64,000 bases of DNA from Omphiscola glabra (taxonomy: Eukaryota; Mollusca; Gastropoda; Lymnaeidae): the NCBI GenBank assembly GCA_964017045.1, contig OZ024810.1, positions 15,612,704-15,676,703 of the forward strand, given 5' to 3'. The stretch's first letter is position 1; each line of letters begins with the position of its first letter. Position numbers and translations under genes: made by a program. The notes beneath the pieces were generated by a model. That model did no database searches and was not told where the DNA came from. It saw only the letters and a program-made list of their open reading frames with translations. Below are positions 21,613 to 32,605 of this stretch, one piece after another.

Positions 21613-22015
21613 TCGCCAAGTAATGTTATACTCAATTTTATTTTAAAATATTTAAATAAATTACTGATACTGCACTAACGCAAACATTTGTTGTGTTTGT
21701 TGATGTCATCATCGTTTTAAGAGAAGCAACATTTCATAACTCAATTCTCAGATTCGGAAGAGATAAGAAATCAAACTCTAGATTAAAATTTCTATTTCAC
21801 TTAGGTGCACGCAGGCAAACATGACAGCAGGCAAACAGGATAGCAAACACGATAATAGGCAAACACGACAGCAAACATGGCAGCAGGAAAACATGACAGA
21901 AAACATGACAGCAGGCAAAAACGGCTTGTGGGTTTTGAAGTTGACTCTGTACATTTAGCAGCCTCCTAAATTAGGATGTCAACGTCATCCTTAAGCAAAA
22001 TCAGATTCCCCCATG
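21613..22015. other. intergenic with degenerate GACAGCAGGCAAACA repeat
   Basis: Between 21810 and 21925 the words GCAGGCAAACA and ACATGACAGC recur irregularly five to six times. Otherwise nothing was recognised. Confidence 0.5.
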
Positions 22016-22290
22016 ATACACACTCAACTTCAACAGCGGCACACACTCAACTTCAACAGCGGCACACATTCAACTTCATCAGCAGTACACATTCAACTTC
22101 ATCAGTGGCACACATTCAGCTTCATCAAATACACACATTCAGCTTCATCAAAGAGACACATTCAGCTTCATCAAAGACACACATTCAGCTTCATCAAAGA
22201 CACACATTCAGCTTCATCAAAGACACACATTCAGCTTCATCAAAGACACACACTCAACTTCATCAACTGTACACACTCAACATCACAATG
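22016..22290. repeat. about 23-bp minisatellite
   Basis: About 12 copies of CACACATTCAGCTTCATCAA plus AGA, diverging toward both ends (CAACTTCAACAGCGG type on the left). Confidence 0.9.
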
Positions 22291-22970
22291 CTAACCTACC
22301 TGATGGCTTTCCTTCTGCGAGCACTGCAGCTTGTGTTGGTAAAAATACTAATTTTATTGTCTTTTTAATATGTTTATTATCATTTCCATCTTTGACCTCT
22401 AAAACTACAAGTTGCAATTGGTTGGTTACCATATCCATCGTCTGGTATATGGCCCAACAGCCTGTGCATTGATTTGGCCACCTGGTCAGAACTAGCTGTC
22501 ACTCAAGCGCCATTGAAAGACTCAAATCGCAAGCAATCAGGTTTCGGTGCTATAAGAAGGTCACGCCGGTTGGGGGCGGGTGGGGGGGTTGACTCTGTTA
22601 AAGACACCCTCAAAGTAAAAAAAAAAGTCATGAAGCTCCAGCAGGCCACACACCTTGAAGCAGATTGAAAATTGTACCTGACCGCCAACTGTACCTGACC
22701 ACCAACTATATCTCCCCCCCCCCTCCCCCCCCCCCTATCACCCGATCACGAAGCATCTCCGATAGGATTGGACAGAAGAAAAAGAATAGAGTTAAATGGA
22801 GAACCAAATTACGATAGTAAAGTTTAAACAAAGAGTGGTAACTTCTTTCCACCTTCAGCTCCAAAATGTAAACGACATAAAAGGCACAGGGACCACCCCA
22901 ACAAATCCCTTTAAAAAAAATAAAGAAACATTAGCGGATTCACTAAGGATAGCACTCGGAACGAAGGAAC
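22291..22970. other. intergenic, no gene recognised
   Basis: Contains C-rich runs near 22713-22736. Short frames (22474-22668, 22796-23170) show no motif. Confidence 0.4.
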
Positions 22971-22974
22971 TTAT

Positions 22975-23168
22975 ACAGCCTTATAATTATTCCGATCCCG
23001 GTGGGCTCCCAATCCCATCGGTATCCCGCTCCCATTGGTATACCGTTTGCCGGTGGGATTTCGATCCCTCTGGATCCCAATTCCGGTATGATCCCAATCC
23101 CGTCGGTATTCCGATCCCGATTGTAACTCGACACCAGTGGGATAACGATACCGGTGGGATACCGGTCT
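22975..23168. repeat. degenerate GATCCC/GGTGGGAT repeat
   Basis: Irregular tandem of blocks such as TCCGATCCCGGTGGG, TCCCAATCCCATCGG and GGTGGGATACCGG, roughly 23-25 bp apart. Confidence 0.6.
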
Positions 23169-23169
23169 A

Positions 23170-24245
23170 AGCCTATTGATATTTATATATAGCTTATATA
23201 AGGAAAAATTAATTGGGGCCCCCGGCCCCAGAGAAATGGAAATTATAAGTTCAGTACCCTTCGGTATTTGAATATGGATAATCAAGTTTATGTATAATAT
23301 GTTTGGTCAATATCCATCTATTCATGTAGGAGTATTTGTTGTTAATTGCATTTATAAAGCTCATAAAGGAAAAAACGACTTTTTGGCCCCCGGCCCCAAA
23401 CTGAATGTCTTAAAAAGTTCATAAACCCTTAAGAGTTCCTTCCGGATAATGATGGATATATGTGCCAAACTTTGGTCAAGATCCATCCATCCATCCATGT
23501 AGGAGTATTAAGCCTATCGACTCATATAACTTTCTGGAACATTCTAGATTTAATGTATTATCTTCATAGAACTGTGTAAAAACGGTCTTTTCAAAGTAAC
23601 TATGCTTCGAATACGAAATATTATACAACGAAGTGCATTGCTATAACTATATACCATTAAAGTTAAAAGACGGGCCCCTGGGGGCCCATTCTATGAATTG
23701 TAACGTATTAGTTTTGCCTGAGATGGGGCCATGTAACAAACATTCAGGAGACTTTCTGGAAAATTCTAGATTGGATATTATTAGTTTTAAAAATCCAACG
23801 AAAATTTCAGTATGGACAGTGAAGTGTATTGCTACCACCATAGGCCTATATCTATCAATTCACATGTAACTTATACTGTTGTCTAAGTCTCTCGATATTT
23901 ATATAGCCCATATTATGGATATTATGAGTTCGGTAACCTTCGGTATTTGAATATGGATAATCAAGGGAACTTGTACTAAGTTTGGTCAAGATCCATCTAT
24001 TCATGTAGGAGTATTTGTCGGTCATTTTATTTATGTGGCTCATATTAGAAAAAAAAAACGATTACGGGGCCCCGACCCAAACGGAATGTTATTAAAAGTT
24101 CTCAACCTCTTAAGAGTTCCTTCCGGATAATAATAGATATATGTGCCAAGTTTGGTCAAGATCCATCAATCCATGTAAAAGCCTTTGTGGAACAGACAAA
24201 TCCACAAATCCACAGACAAACAAATTTTCAGTTTTATAAATATGA
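23170..24245. mobile_element. duplicated dispersed element, RTE-like tail
   Basis: Several blocks occur two to four times: CTTCGGTATTTGAATATGG (23260, 23939), TTTGGTCAAGATCCATC-type (23305, 23475, 23980, 24150), TTAAGAGTTCCTTCCGGATA (23429, 24111), TTTCTGGAA.ATTCTAGAT (23531, 23753) and GGCCCCCGGCCCCA. The last copy ends in GTGGAACAGACAAATCC and an ACAGACAAAC tail, reminiscent of 3' ends of RTE-type retroelements or derived SINEs. The class is a guess; the internal duplication is clear. Confidence 0.55.
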
Positions 24246-24344
24246 TATGATTATTATTAGTATTGTTTATTGTTCAAAGGAAGGCGTTTGGCCGCAACGC
24301 CCATGTTTACTTTTGTTTTTTCACGTCAAGAGCTCACAAATATC

Positions 24345-24465
24345 CAAGCCCACGCATCAAGAGCCTACATATATCATAAACCAACACATCAAGAGCCCAC
24401 ACATATCAAGAGCCCACACATTTCAAGAGCCCACACATATCAAGAGCCCACACATATCGTGCTTG
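24345..24465. repeat. 17-bp minisatellite
   Basis: Six to seven copies of CAAGAGCCCACACATAT. Confidence 0.85.
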
Positions 24466-24879
24466 AAATATTACAGAAACTAGAAACTCTAAAACCCAAA
24501 GTACACGCTGATGGAAGCGATCGAATGAATGCGCCATATTACGAAAACACAACACATCACTTCCGTTTTCTGTGTTTGTTTAAAACATCTTGTAAAGGAT
24601 ATTTTGGACTTAATCGATATGTTTTGAGTTGTGAGTATAAAACAAGTTAAAGGATCCAGACCATGTAGGTAAAAAGATTTGTGGTAAATTTGGAGAAATA
24701 GTACCGCGTTTTTTTACGTGTTCACAGGTCGCGGCAACCATGATGGCGGCCGTGGAAAAATAAAATAACCACGTTAGCTAAAATTAAGAATAAAACGTTA
24801 AAAAAATAATTGAAAAACTGTCCTAAATGTATCCCTAAACCTAACCTGAACCCTAAATTTATCCCTACCCGGGGTTTTG

Positions 24880-25020
24880 ACCCTATTGCAACCTGGTTTT
24901 TTGACCCTCTCGGAACCAGGGTTTTGACCTTTTTGGAACCAGGGTTTTGTCCCTCTCCGAACCAAGGTTTTGACCCTATAGGAACCAGCGTTTTGACACG
25001 CTCCTGGGTTTTGAACCTAA
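24880..25020. repeat. 22-24-bp degenerate minisatellite
   Basis: Six copies of GGTTTTGACCCTNTNGGAACC in tandem. Confidence 0.75.
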
Positions 25021-25430
25021 AAACTAGGAAAATGAACCAAATCAAAACAAAATGGTCAAAAAGAATTATAAAATAAAGAAATAATGAAAACCCAACTTAC
25101 AGTTTCATGGAATACACTTTTACACACTTTATTTCAGGCTCTACCGAAAATAATATCCACAAAATGAATTAAACAACATTAGGTCATGATAATAAATTTT
25201 TCAAAGATAGCGGAACACATAAAAATATTATAATAAGCCAACCAATGAAACTTTAAAAATTATAATTAATCAACCAATAAAAATTTGCCATCGTCATTTC
25301 AATGAAAATGTAACTCTATTAATAAAAAAATAAAGGAAAGTGACTCTCAATAAACACGCAAATGAATTCAAGTTACGATCTCTCCAAAATTAGCTAAAAA
25401 AATGAAAACCCATAATGATTCTGTTAGACT
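25021..25430. other. AT-rich intergenic sequence
   Basis: Very AT-rich. The only structure is a partial repeat of AAGCCAACCAATGAAACTTT versus ATCAACCAATAAAAATTT near 25235-25290. Confidence 0.45.
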
Positions 25431-25650
25431 AAGTACTGATCCACAGTAATCTAAAGTAGACTAACGGTCTTGTACCCAATCGCTTAACTGATCCACAGTA
25501 ATCTAAAATCTAAAGTAGACTAACGGTCTTGTACCCAATCGCTTAACTGATCCACAGTAATCTAAAGTAGACTAACGGTCTTGTACCCAATCGCTTAACT
25601 GATCCACAGTAATCTAAAGTAGACTAACGGTCTTGTACCCAATCGCTTAA
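25431..25650. repeat. 52-bp minisatellite
   Basis: Four near-identical copies with ACTGATCCACAGTAATCTAA, AGTAGACTAACGGTC and TTGTACCCAATCGCTTA. One copy carries a 10-nt internal duplication (ATCTAAAATCTAAAG). Confidence 0.93.
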
Positions 25651-26221
25651 ATCTGCTGTTTGCATAAATATACCATTTGATTAAAAATTCTAGCTTACAG
25701 TGAACGTGTGGTTACATCCTGCTTACATGGATTAACCCGTGACTAATGCTAGGGTGGATGCTTTACTCTAAGACGCCACAAATCAGTGCGTCGGCTAGTT
25801 ACTTACTACTTGGGCAACAATCATTGAATCTCATATTTTAAAATTGGTTATGGAGCGAAACACGTGTCGTATTTTAGATCTGAAATACGCATTGTGTTGG
25901 GGGTGTCTGTGAGGGTGTCTGTGGGTGTGTCTGTGGGTGTGCTTCGGTGTGTCTGAGTGTCTCTTGTATGTGTCTCTGTGTGTGTCTCTGTTTTTGTGTG
26001 TGTCTGTTTTTTGTGTTTCTGTATGTATAACTGTCTGTGTCTGTGTATGTGTTTAATATTATGCTAAGCTCACCAAACACACAGCTCCAGTTGTGCAGGT
26101 TTCCTAAACCCTGCTTCATATATTTCCCTCTTATCAAAGCGATCCCCATGCCCCCAAATATTGTTATGAACAGCTTTTTTACCTTTATAGATACGTCACG
26201 CACAATGAACAGCTATATTAC
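25651..26221. other. intergenic with GT-rich tract
   Basis: A purine/GT-rich tract (25898-26050) of GTGTCTGTGNGTGT words, and otherwise nothing recognised. Confidence 0.5.
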
Positions 26222-26369
26222 CTTTACTGAACGACCCTTACACGAGGGGTCACCTAAGAACATCGGAAAACACAAATTTAGCAACGAAAATAATTTTATG
26301 GTCGGGGGTCACCACTACATGAGAAACTGTATTAAAGGGTCGCAGCTTTAGGACGGTTGAGAACCACTG
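26222..26369 (+). mobile_element. SPIN-like hAT MITE, 5'-truncated
   Basis: Begins inside the element (CGACCCTTACACGAGGGGTC) and runs through ACATCGGAAAACACAAAT, AACGAAAATAATTTTATGG and AACTGTATTAAAGGGTCGC to the end GGTTGAGAACCACTG. The first 40 bp or so are missing. Confidence 0.8.
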
Positions 26370-26673
26370 CTTCGCAGTTTGATTTCACGAAATTCTTAGG
26401 GAACTGGAGGTGAAATCTAACATGGCTTAAAGACATGTGAGATATACAGGAGCTGGTACACAATTAATATTTAAAATTAATTATATATATATATATATAT
26501 ATATCTTTATATATATGGATTGATTGTGTTCATTAAAATATGCGGTGAACCTCCTATATGCAGAAATCGTACTCAGTATATGGCAGATGTTTGTTGTCAT
26601 AAAATTGCTGTCTTCATAAAATTGCTGTCTTCATATTGAACCTAAAACGCCAGATTCAATTTCTTTTTTTCAG

Positions 26674-26791
26674 GAAATCTAAAATTCTTCACCGTTGAAA
26701 AGAAAAGGAATCCCTGACTCAGATCTGACGGGCGTCATGGACACCAAACTGACCGCTTGCCGTTACCTCGTTGTCATTATTTTCATGTACG
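26674..26791 (+). CDS. signal-peptide exon
   Basis: 5' UTR 26674-26736, then coding from the ATG at 26737. Hydrophobic core RYLVVIIFMY. Strong acceptor and GTGAGT donor. Confidence 0.7.
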
Positions 26792-29700
26792 GTGAGTTAT
26801 AAAATGAACCATTTCTACTCTCAGATTCTTAAAATGCTTTTCTGTCCCATTGGGAGCCTGGCGCTGAGCTTAAGTGACACAGACAAAAGCAGAGATGCAT
26901 TTTTTTAAATTCCGGGTTGTGGGGCACGGAAAAGGGGGGCGGGGGTATAAACTTTGATTTAGCAGGGTGAAGGTATGAATATGGAAAAATATGTTTGAAC
27001 ATAAAGGTGAGGTATATATGTTGGACAGATAAGAGATAGAAGACGAAGTATACGTATTAGAGATAAATACTCACCCCAGCCCCTGACCGATAAACAACGC
27101 TCGATGCTGCCGGGGTGCCGCCCATGGCTAGGCAGGGGTCAATGGTATTTTGGGGGGGGGGGGGGCGAGGTAAGTCTTTTTACAAAAATGCTTTTTAAAT
27201 GAATAATTTTATGTAACTGTTCATTAATGTCATGTTTATTTTTTTGTTATATCTTTTGCTAATTTTTATGTGAAGCGCGGTGAGACTGGTATATGCTAAT
27301 CATCATAATTATAATAATATAGAATGCAAGGTGTACATATAGAAGGTGAGGTATACATACAGAAGGTGAGACATACATATAGAAGGTGAGACATACATAT
27401 AGAAGGTGAGACATACATATAGAAAGTGAGGCATACATATAGAAGGTGAGGCATACATATAGAAAGTGAGACATACATATAGAAAGTGAGGCATACATAT
27501 AGAAAGTGAGACATACATATAGAAAGTGAGGCATACATATAGAAAGTGAGGCATACATATAGAAGGTCAGGTATACATACAGAAGGTGATGTGTACATAT
27601 AGAAGGTGAGACATAATATAGACGGTGAGGTATACATACATAAGGGGATGTATACATATAGAAGATGGGGTATATATAGAAGGTGGGGCATACATATAGA
27701 AGGTGAGGTATACATATAGAAGGTGAGTTATACACATAGAAGGTCAGGTATACATATAGAAGGCGAGGTATACATATAGAAGGTCAGGTATACATATAGA
27801 AGGTCAGGTATACATATAGAAGGCGAGGTATACATATAGAAGGCGAGGTATACATTTAGAAGGCGGGGTATGCATATAGAAGGCGAGGTATGCATATAGA
27901 AGGCGAGGTATACATATAGAAGGCGGGGTATACATATAGAAGGTGGGGTATGCTGATTAGTGTGTTTTGGCCGACGTATCAGTTTGAACATTTCCAGCCC
28001 TGCGGGCCCAGACCTTAGACTTCGGTGACATCCCAACGTTCCCGGATCTCGTCCCAATGCCACTAGAGGAGTCGTGTATGAGGTACCTGTCAGGCTGTAA
28101 GGCAAAGACCAATCATACCGATGAACCCAGGTCAGTCGCATGCTAAGGATGCACGTCTCGAAACAAACACGCACCAGCCCAGTGGTCTGCAAACTCATTA
28201 TCAAAAGAGCCAAAAATCAGCAGCAAACCAAATTTAAAAATATGTTTTTTGAGAGCCAAATTTCTTTTCAAGAACCTGTCAAGAACTATGTTTTTCGGAG
28301 TCAAAATTGATTTGTGGCCAACTGGCCGAGCCACACTCAGGTCGCTAAAGCGCCGCATGCGGTTCTCGAGGCATGATGTGCCGACAACTGCATTAGCTTC
28401 ATGAGTACGGAAAGTACATCATGCGGTTTTCGGTCCACGGGTGGTAGTTTAGACTTTTATTCTAACTTGTGTCTTGATTTAGTGGGAAACCTTTAGAGAC
28501 AGACATGGAGACAAGCAATGTCTTGACTTAGAGACAGGCATGCAGATAGGCAATGTCTTGACTTAGAGACACGCATGCAGATAGGCAATATCTTGACTTT
28601 GAGGCAGACATGGATGCAGGCAATGTCTTGACTTAGAGACTGACATGGGGACTACCCATATCTTTACTCTGATAGACATGACCATAGATCAGGTGTCGGC
28701 AACAAAAATTTTCTTTAATAGGGCAGGTAAGGAAATTACTGTGGGCACTGGAGGCCGTATGGATTTGCTATCAGAATTTGGGCACTGGAGGCCGTATGGA
28801 TTATATATCAGAATTTGGGCACTGGAGGCCATATGGATTGGCTATCAGAATATGGGCACTGGAGGCCGTATGGAATAGATATCAGAATAACTAACCAAAT
28901 AAATGTTATTCCATTAAAAACAAATATTTAAAACATGCAAGACCCACTTGTTGAAATGTAACTGCGGATTGCAATAATTTAGTTGAGCCTGCAATTATGA
29001 CATTAGGATCTTGGGAATATCTGAATTGCCTTATCACTTGGATCACATCACATTTTTCTAACATGATGTCCTTTATTTGAAAGTCTAGGTCAGTGGTCGG
29101 CAAATCGCGGCTTGCGAGCCGCAAGCGGCTCTTTAACGACCTGAGTGCGGCTCGGCCAGTCGACCGAAAATCGATTTTGACTCCGAAAAACATGGATATT
29201 GACAGGCTCTTGAAAAGAAATGTGGCTCTCTAAAAAAATTTTTTTATCGTCCTGGTGCTGATTTTTGGCTCTTTCCACTATGAGTTTGCTGACTACTGGT
29301 AGGTCAGTATTCTCATATTACCGAAATGGGTTGGGTGGTGTATTGGCGCAGTAATGGGTCAATGCATCTTAGGGTAAATGCAATCCCGCGCTGGCTAAGA
29401 TTTCTTCATCCACTCTGCAGTTGGCCGAAACTGCCACCTGGGGCCGAACGCCCCCCCCCCCTCCCTTTCCACCCCTCTTCCCACACTACTAGTTTGGTAC
29501 TCATTAGATAAGTGTACAAAGTATCCATTTGTATAGATAGTGCCTATATGATTGTATCGCAGATCGATCACTTGCATTTAAAGTTTAGCTGGCAGCTCAT
29601 CGATTGATGATAAAATACGCTCATTCGTGTTGATTTTGTCGCACATATCGGATAACCAAACAACTCTTAAAAGACAAAAAAAAAGTTTGTACGAATCCTG

Positions 29701-31462
29701 AGGATGTAAAAAGTGTTGCAGTGTTTGCTCAAACTTGCAGGAAAATCTTATTTCTAAAGTCATTTGTTGTTCGTAAAGGACACTTGTGGGCGCGCCTTTT
29801 CATTCAAGAAAATCTCAGCACTTTATTTTTAAACAATCGCGACAAAGCTTTAATCATATTTTACCCACCTCTCACAACTTAAGATGATTGAAGAACCTGC
29901 GGTCTTCAACACAGTCCTTTCTGAGAGTTCCCACTGTGGGTGGACACAGAAAAAAGTCATACGCGGTGCGCTCTTTTGAAGCGACAGCGCCAAAATTGTG
30001 GAACAGTTTGCCTCAATCTTTGAGGGAAATTGAAAATAATGTTTAAAAAATCATTTAAGAAACATTTAAAGACTTTTTTTCTTTAACTATATTTAAGAAT
30101 ATCGGAGCGCAATGAGCATGCTAAAGTAGCATGGATACATGAGCAATATAAATATTCAATCAATCAATCAATCAATTGAGGCCATGTTTGTGATAGAGTT
30201 CACTGATCGCAGGCCGAATGTGACCCGCAGGCCATATTTTGCCGACCCCGGCCGTAGACAATATATTGAAAGAACAAATGTTTCCATAAGTATCAATTGG
30301 CATTACTTCTAAATAAAGCAACTTTCTCATGAACTCTTGCAGCAAACAGTTACAACTTTTGAAATCATGCATGTCACAAAACAGTTGCCCAAGACTGAGC
30401 GAAGAATTTCTAAATAAAGTAGTGTATGTGAAACGGAAACCCAAAACTGGTATGTAATGCGTGAACACTGGAAATAATGGCTCATCCCACTTAGTAATGG
30501 CTCATCCCCGGAAAGTAGTGGCTCTGACTTTTAATTTAATGTCTAAACCAGTTGGTAATTAATTGCTTGACCCACTTAGTAATGGCTCAAGCTGGTCAGT
30601 AATGGCTCCATCAAGTAATCGCCCCATCCAGTCACTAATGGCTCTAACTAGTAAATACTAGCTCCATCCAGTGATGGCTTCAGCCACTCATTGATTGTTT
30701 CATCCAGTAATGGCTCCACTCAATCAACAATTGCTCCAGCCATTCAGTAATGGTTGCACTAAACAAGTAATGCCTACTACGGCTACATCAAGTAATAGCA
30801 AATTAATGGCTAAATCCAGTAATATTATTTTGAGTCCTCATCATTTTAGCACCCATACCTCAATAATTATAACTCCACATAGTTTTAGCACCCACACCAC
30901 CTTAATTATGACTCTACATCTCTTTGGCGCACATAACGAATTCATATTCCTGCAATTAACTACACTCTCTCTCTCTCTCTTCCTCTCTCTATATATCTCT
31001 CTCTCTCTCTTCCTCTCTCTATCTCTCTCTCTTCCTCTCTCTCTATCTCTCTCACTCTCTCTCTTTTGCTCTTTTCTCACTCACTCTCTTTCTCTCTTTT
31101 CTCACTCACTCTCTTTCTCTCACTCACTCTCTTTCTCTCACTCTCACCCACTATCTCTCTTTTCATTCTGTTCCTCTCTCACTCACTCTCTCTTTCTCTC
31201 ACTCCCTCTCTCTCGCTCTTCCTCTCTCTCACTCACTCTCTCTCTCTCTTTCTCTCTTTCTTTCTCTCTCACTCTCTTCTCTCTCACACTCACTCCCTCT
31301 CTCTCTGTCACTCACTCATTCTCTCTCTCACTCACTCTCTTTCCATCTCTAGCTGCAACAAACCTTACTAAACTCGCTGAGTCGTCTGCCAACATTGTGG
31401 TACCCGGGCATAATCTGGTGATACTCGTGCTGATCCTACTCGTCATCGCAGACGGAATCTGA
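26674..31462 (+). CDS. small secreted, possibly GPI-anchored protein (model incomplete)
   Basis: Three exons look real. Exon A (26674-26791, ATG at 26737) follows a TTTTTTTCAG acceptor, encodes MDTKLTACRYLVVIIFMY and ends in phase 1 at a G|GTGAGT donor: a signal peptide. Exon B (27998-28130) joins in phase and continues ALRAQTLDFGDIPTFPDLVP, a cysteine pair (ESC...SGC) and an NHT glycosylation site, ending in phase 2 at CCCAG|GTCAGT. Exon C (31353-31462) encodes NLTK, ESSAN and the hydrophobic end NLVILVLILLVIADGI before TGA, the layout of a GPI-attachment signal. Exon C needs an upstream phase of 1, so either a middle exon is missing or exon B uses an earlier GGCT|GTAAGG donor (which fits in phase). 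I do not recognise the family; it may be a small cell-surface protein. Confidence 0.55.
27262..27320 (+). mobile_element. possible L2/CR1-type LINE 3' tail
   Basis: The GTGAAGCGCGGTGAGACTGG block followed by ATATGC and an AT-rich ATCATAATTATAATAAT end resembles the 3' termini of L2/CR1-like LINEs (GCGC...TATATAAAT...ATT repeats). It is short and uncertain. Confidence 0.35.
27322..27955. repeat. 20-bp minisatellite in intron of the secreted-protein gene
   Basis: About 31 copies of ACATATAGAAGGTGAGGTAT. The left half favours GAGACATAC/GAGGCATAC, the right half GAGGTATAC/CAGGTATAC, so the array has two subfamilies. Minus-strand frames (SICIPHLLYVCLTFYM repeats) are by-products. Confidence 0.95.
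27998..28130 (+). CDS. cysteine-containing second exon
   Basis: Acceptor TTGAACATTTCCAG. Open in the phase set by the first exon across the whole 133 nt. Encodes an acidic, proline-rich stretch, two cysteines and an N-glycosylation site. It sits about 42 nt after the end of a 20-bp minisatellite. Confidence 0.65.
28180..28375 (-). mobile_element. hAT-like MITE, CAGTGGTCNGCAAA family, inverted copy
   Basis: Starts CAGTGGTCTGCAAACTCAT and is the reverse complement, in order, of most of 29091-29298 (GAGCCAAAAATCAGCA, TTTCTTTTCAAGA.CCTGTCAA, TTTTTCGGAGTCAAAAT, GGCCGAGCC). The far end has lost its terminal repeat. Confidence 0.7.
28487..28645. repeat. 35-bp minisatellite
   Basis: Four to five copies of a unit with CTTGACTTAGAGACAGGCAT and GCAGATAGGCAATGT. 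Confidence 0.85.
28743..28882. repeat. 37-bp minisatellite
   Basis: Four copies of a unit with GGGCACTGGAGGCCGTATGG and ATATCAGAATTT. It directly follows a GATCAGGTGTCGGCAACAAAA block that may be the end of another hAT element. Confidence 0.88.
29091..29298 (+). mobile_element. hAT-like MITE, CAGTGGTCGGCAAA family
   Basis: 208 bp with ends CAGTGGTCGGCAAA and TTTGCTGACTACTG. Internal GCGGCTTGCGAGCCGCAAGC palindrome. Inverted partner at 28180-28375. The flanks do not give a clean 8-bp duplication. Confidence 0.72.
29299..29860. other. intronic/intergenic, no gene recognised
   Basis: Searched for a middle exon of the small secreted-protein gene; none was convincing. Contains a C-run (29451-29461). 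Confidence 0.4.
29865..30178 (+). pseudogene. LINE 3' end with C-terminal RT coding remnant
   Basis: The frame from about 29920 reads RSFEATAPKLWNSLPQSLRE, the hallmark last segment of CR1/L2/Jockey-type LINE proteins (WNSLP...LR...FKK.LK). It then shifts by one base and continues FKKSFKKHLKTFF to a stop. After a short 3' UTR it ends in AATATAAATATT and a (CAAT)n tail (30157-30175), so the true 3' end is present. 5'-truncated and frameshifted. Confidence 0.82.
30179..30962. other. intronic/intergenic with degenerate AGTAATGGCTC repeat
   Basis: Between about 30470 and 30810 the words AGTAATGGCTC(C/A) and CATCCAGT recur a dozen times at irregular 15-30-bp spacing, an old decayed minisatellite. 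A TTTTGCCGACCCCGGCC block (30236-30252) may be a hAT end. Confidence 0.5.
30963..31350. repeat. (CT)n/(CTCT/CACT)n microsatellite
   Basis: Almost pure pyrimidine on the plus strand (CTCTCT, CTTTCTCT, ACTCACTCTC) for about 390 bp, ending at the AG acceptor of the candidate last exon. The long Leu/Ser-rich frames are by-products. Confidence 0.95.
31353..31462 (+). CDS. candidate last exon with GPI-type hydrophobic tail
   Basis: Acceptor CTTTCCATCTCTAG at the end of a 390-bp CT-rich microsatellite. The frame starting CT|GCA encodes ATNLTKLAESSANIVVPGHN and a 14-residue hydrophobic tail, then TGA. In the other possible phase it stops after six codons. Confidence 0.5.
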
Positions 31463-32204
31463 AGTTCGTGGCTGGCAGAATCCACCCCGGTGTTGTTACT
31501 TATCAAATATCCCAATCCCATTCTGGTGTTGTTACTTTTCAAATATCCCGCGATCCCAGATTTTATGCAAAGATTGATAATGCTTTCATTTAATTTGTTT
31601 AATTATTATTATTTATCATTTATTTATTTATTTTGGGGTGGGGTTTGAGAATCTTGCAAATTTAATGGGGATGGGGGCCGTAACATACATGCCAAATCTA
31701 CATGTCAAATCTACATGCCAAATCTACATGCCAAATCTTCATCCCATAGCTACATTCCATATGTACATGACAAATCAGAATTTGAAATTCACTAGTAAAT
31801 TTTCATTTCCAATTTTCCTGTCACATCTAAACATCAAATGTGCATGTCGTATCTACACTTCATATATTGCGCTTTATAGATATGGAATGTAGTTATAAAC
31901 AACAGATTTTTGCAGATAGTGAAATAAAATTAAAAAATTAAGGAGATTTGTAAATGTGACCGTTGAACAGAATATTTTCACGATAAAAGGGAGGTTTCTT
32001 AAAATTAGCGAATTTTGTAGCAATAATGTATTTATTAGTATTTTTGGGGTCAATTTTTGTTTTTTTTTCGTAAACTCTTGTGGCAATATTTGTATAAGGG
32101 ATGCTTATTGAATAAAATTGTCACTTCATTACAGACGATGGCCTAAAACCATGTCTATTTTTAACCACATGACGTAAAGAGTCAGCATTATTTGACAGCT
32201 AACA
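31463..32204. other. 3' flank of the small secreted-protein gene
   Basis: Contains short repeats CCCATTCTGGTGTTGTTACTT (31477-31535) and TACATGCCAAATC (31687-31740). An AATAAA at about 32111 could be a poly(A) signal. No further gene. Confidence 0.45.
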
Positions 32205-32605
32205 ATGCAAGTGAATTTTTCACATCTGCTAGTAAATCATTCACATTTTCCAGTGAATCATTCACATCTTCCAGTGAATCGTTCACATCTGCCAGTGAAT
32301 CGTTCACATCTGCCAGTGAATCATTCACATTTGCCAGTGAATCATTCACATCTGCAAGTGAATTTTTCACATCTGCCAGTGAATCATTCACATTTGCCAG
32401 TGAATCATTCACATCTTCCAGTGAATCGTTCACATCTGCCAGTGAATCGTTCACATCTGCTAGTTAATCGTTCACATCTGCCAGTGAATCGTTCACATTT
32501 GCCAGTGAATCTTTCACATTTGCCATTGAATTATTCACATTTGCCAGTGATCAATCACATCTGCCAGTGAATTATACACATCTGCCAGTGAATTGTTCAA
32601 ATTTG
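32205..32605. repeat. 21-bp minisatellite
   Basis: About 19 copies of GTGAATCATTCACATCTGCCA. Each unit contains an imperfect palindrome (GTGAATCATTCAC). Long frames on both strands come from the multiple-of-three period. Confidence 0.95.

Noticed and set aside
28906..29193. 95-aa minus-strand frame
   Set aside because: About half of it is the MITE at 29091-29298 and the rest has no recognisable motif. It might be a transposase scrap but cannot be supported.
30695..31462. 255-aa Leu/Ser-rich plus-strand frame
   Set aside because: Most of it is a translated CT microsatellite. Only the last 110 nt, behind an AG, are kept as a candidate exon.
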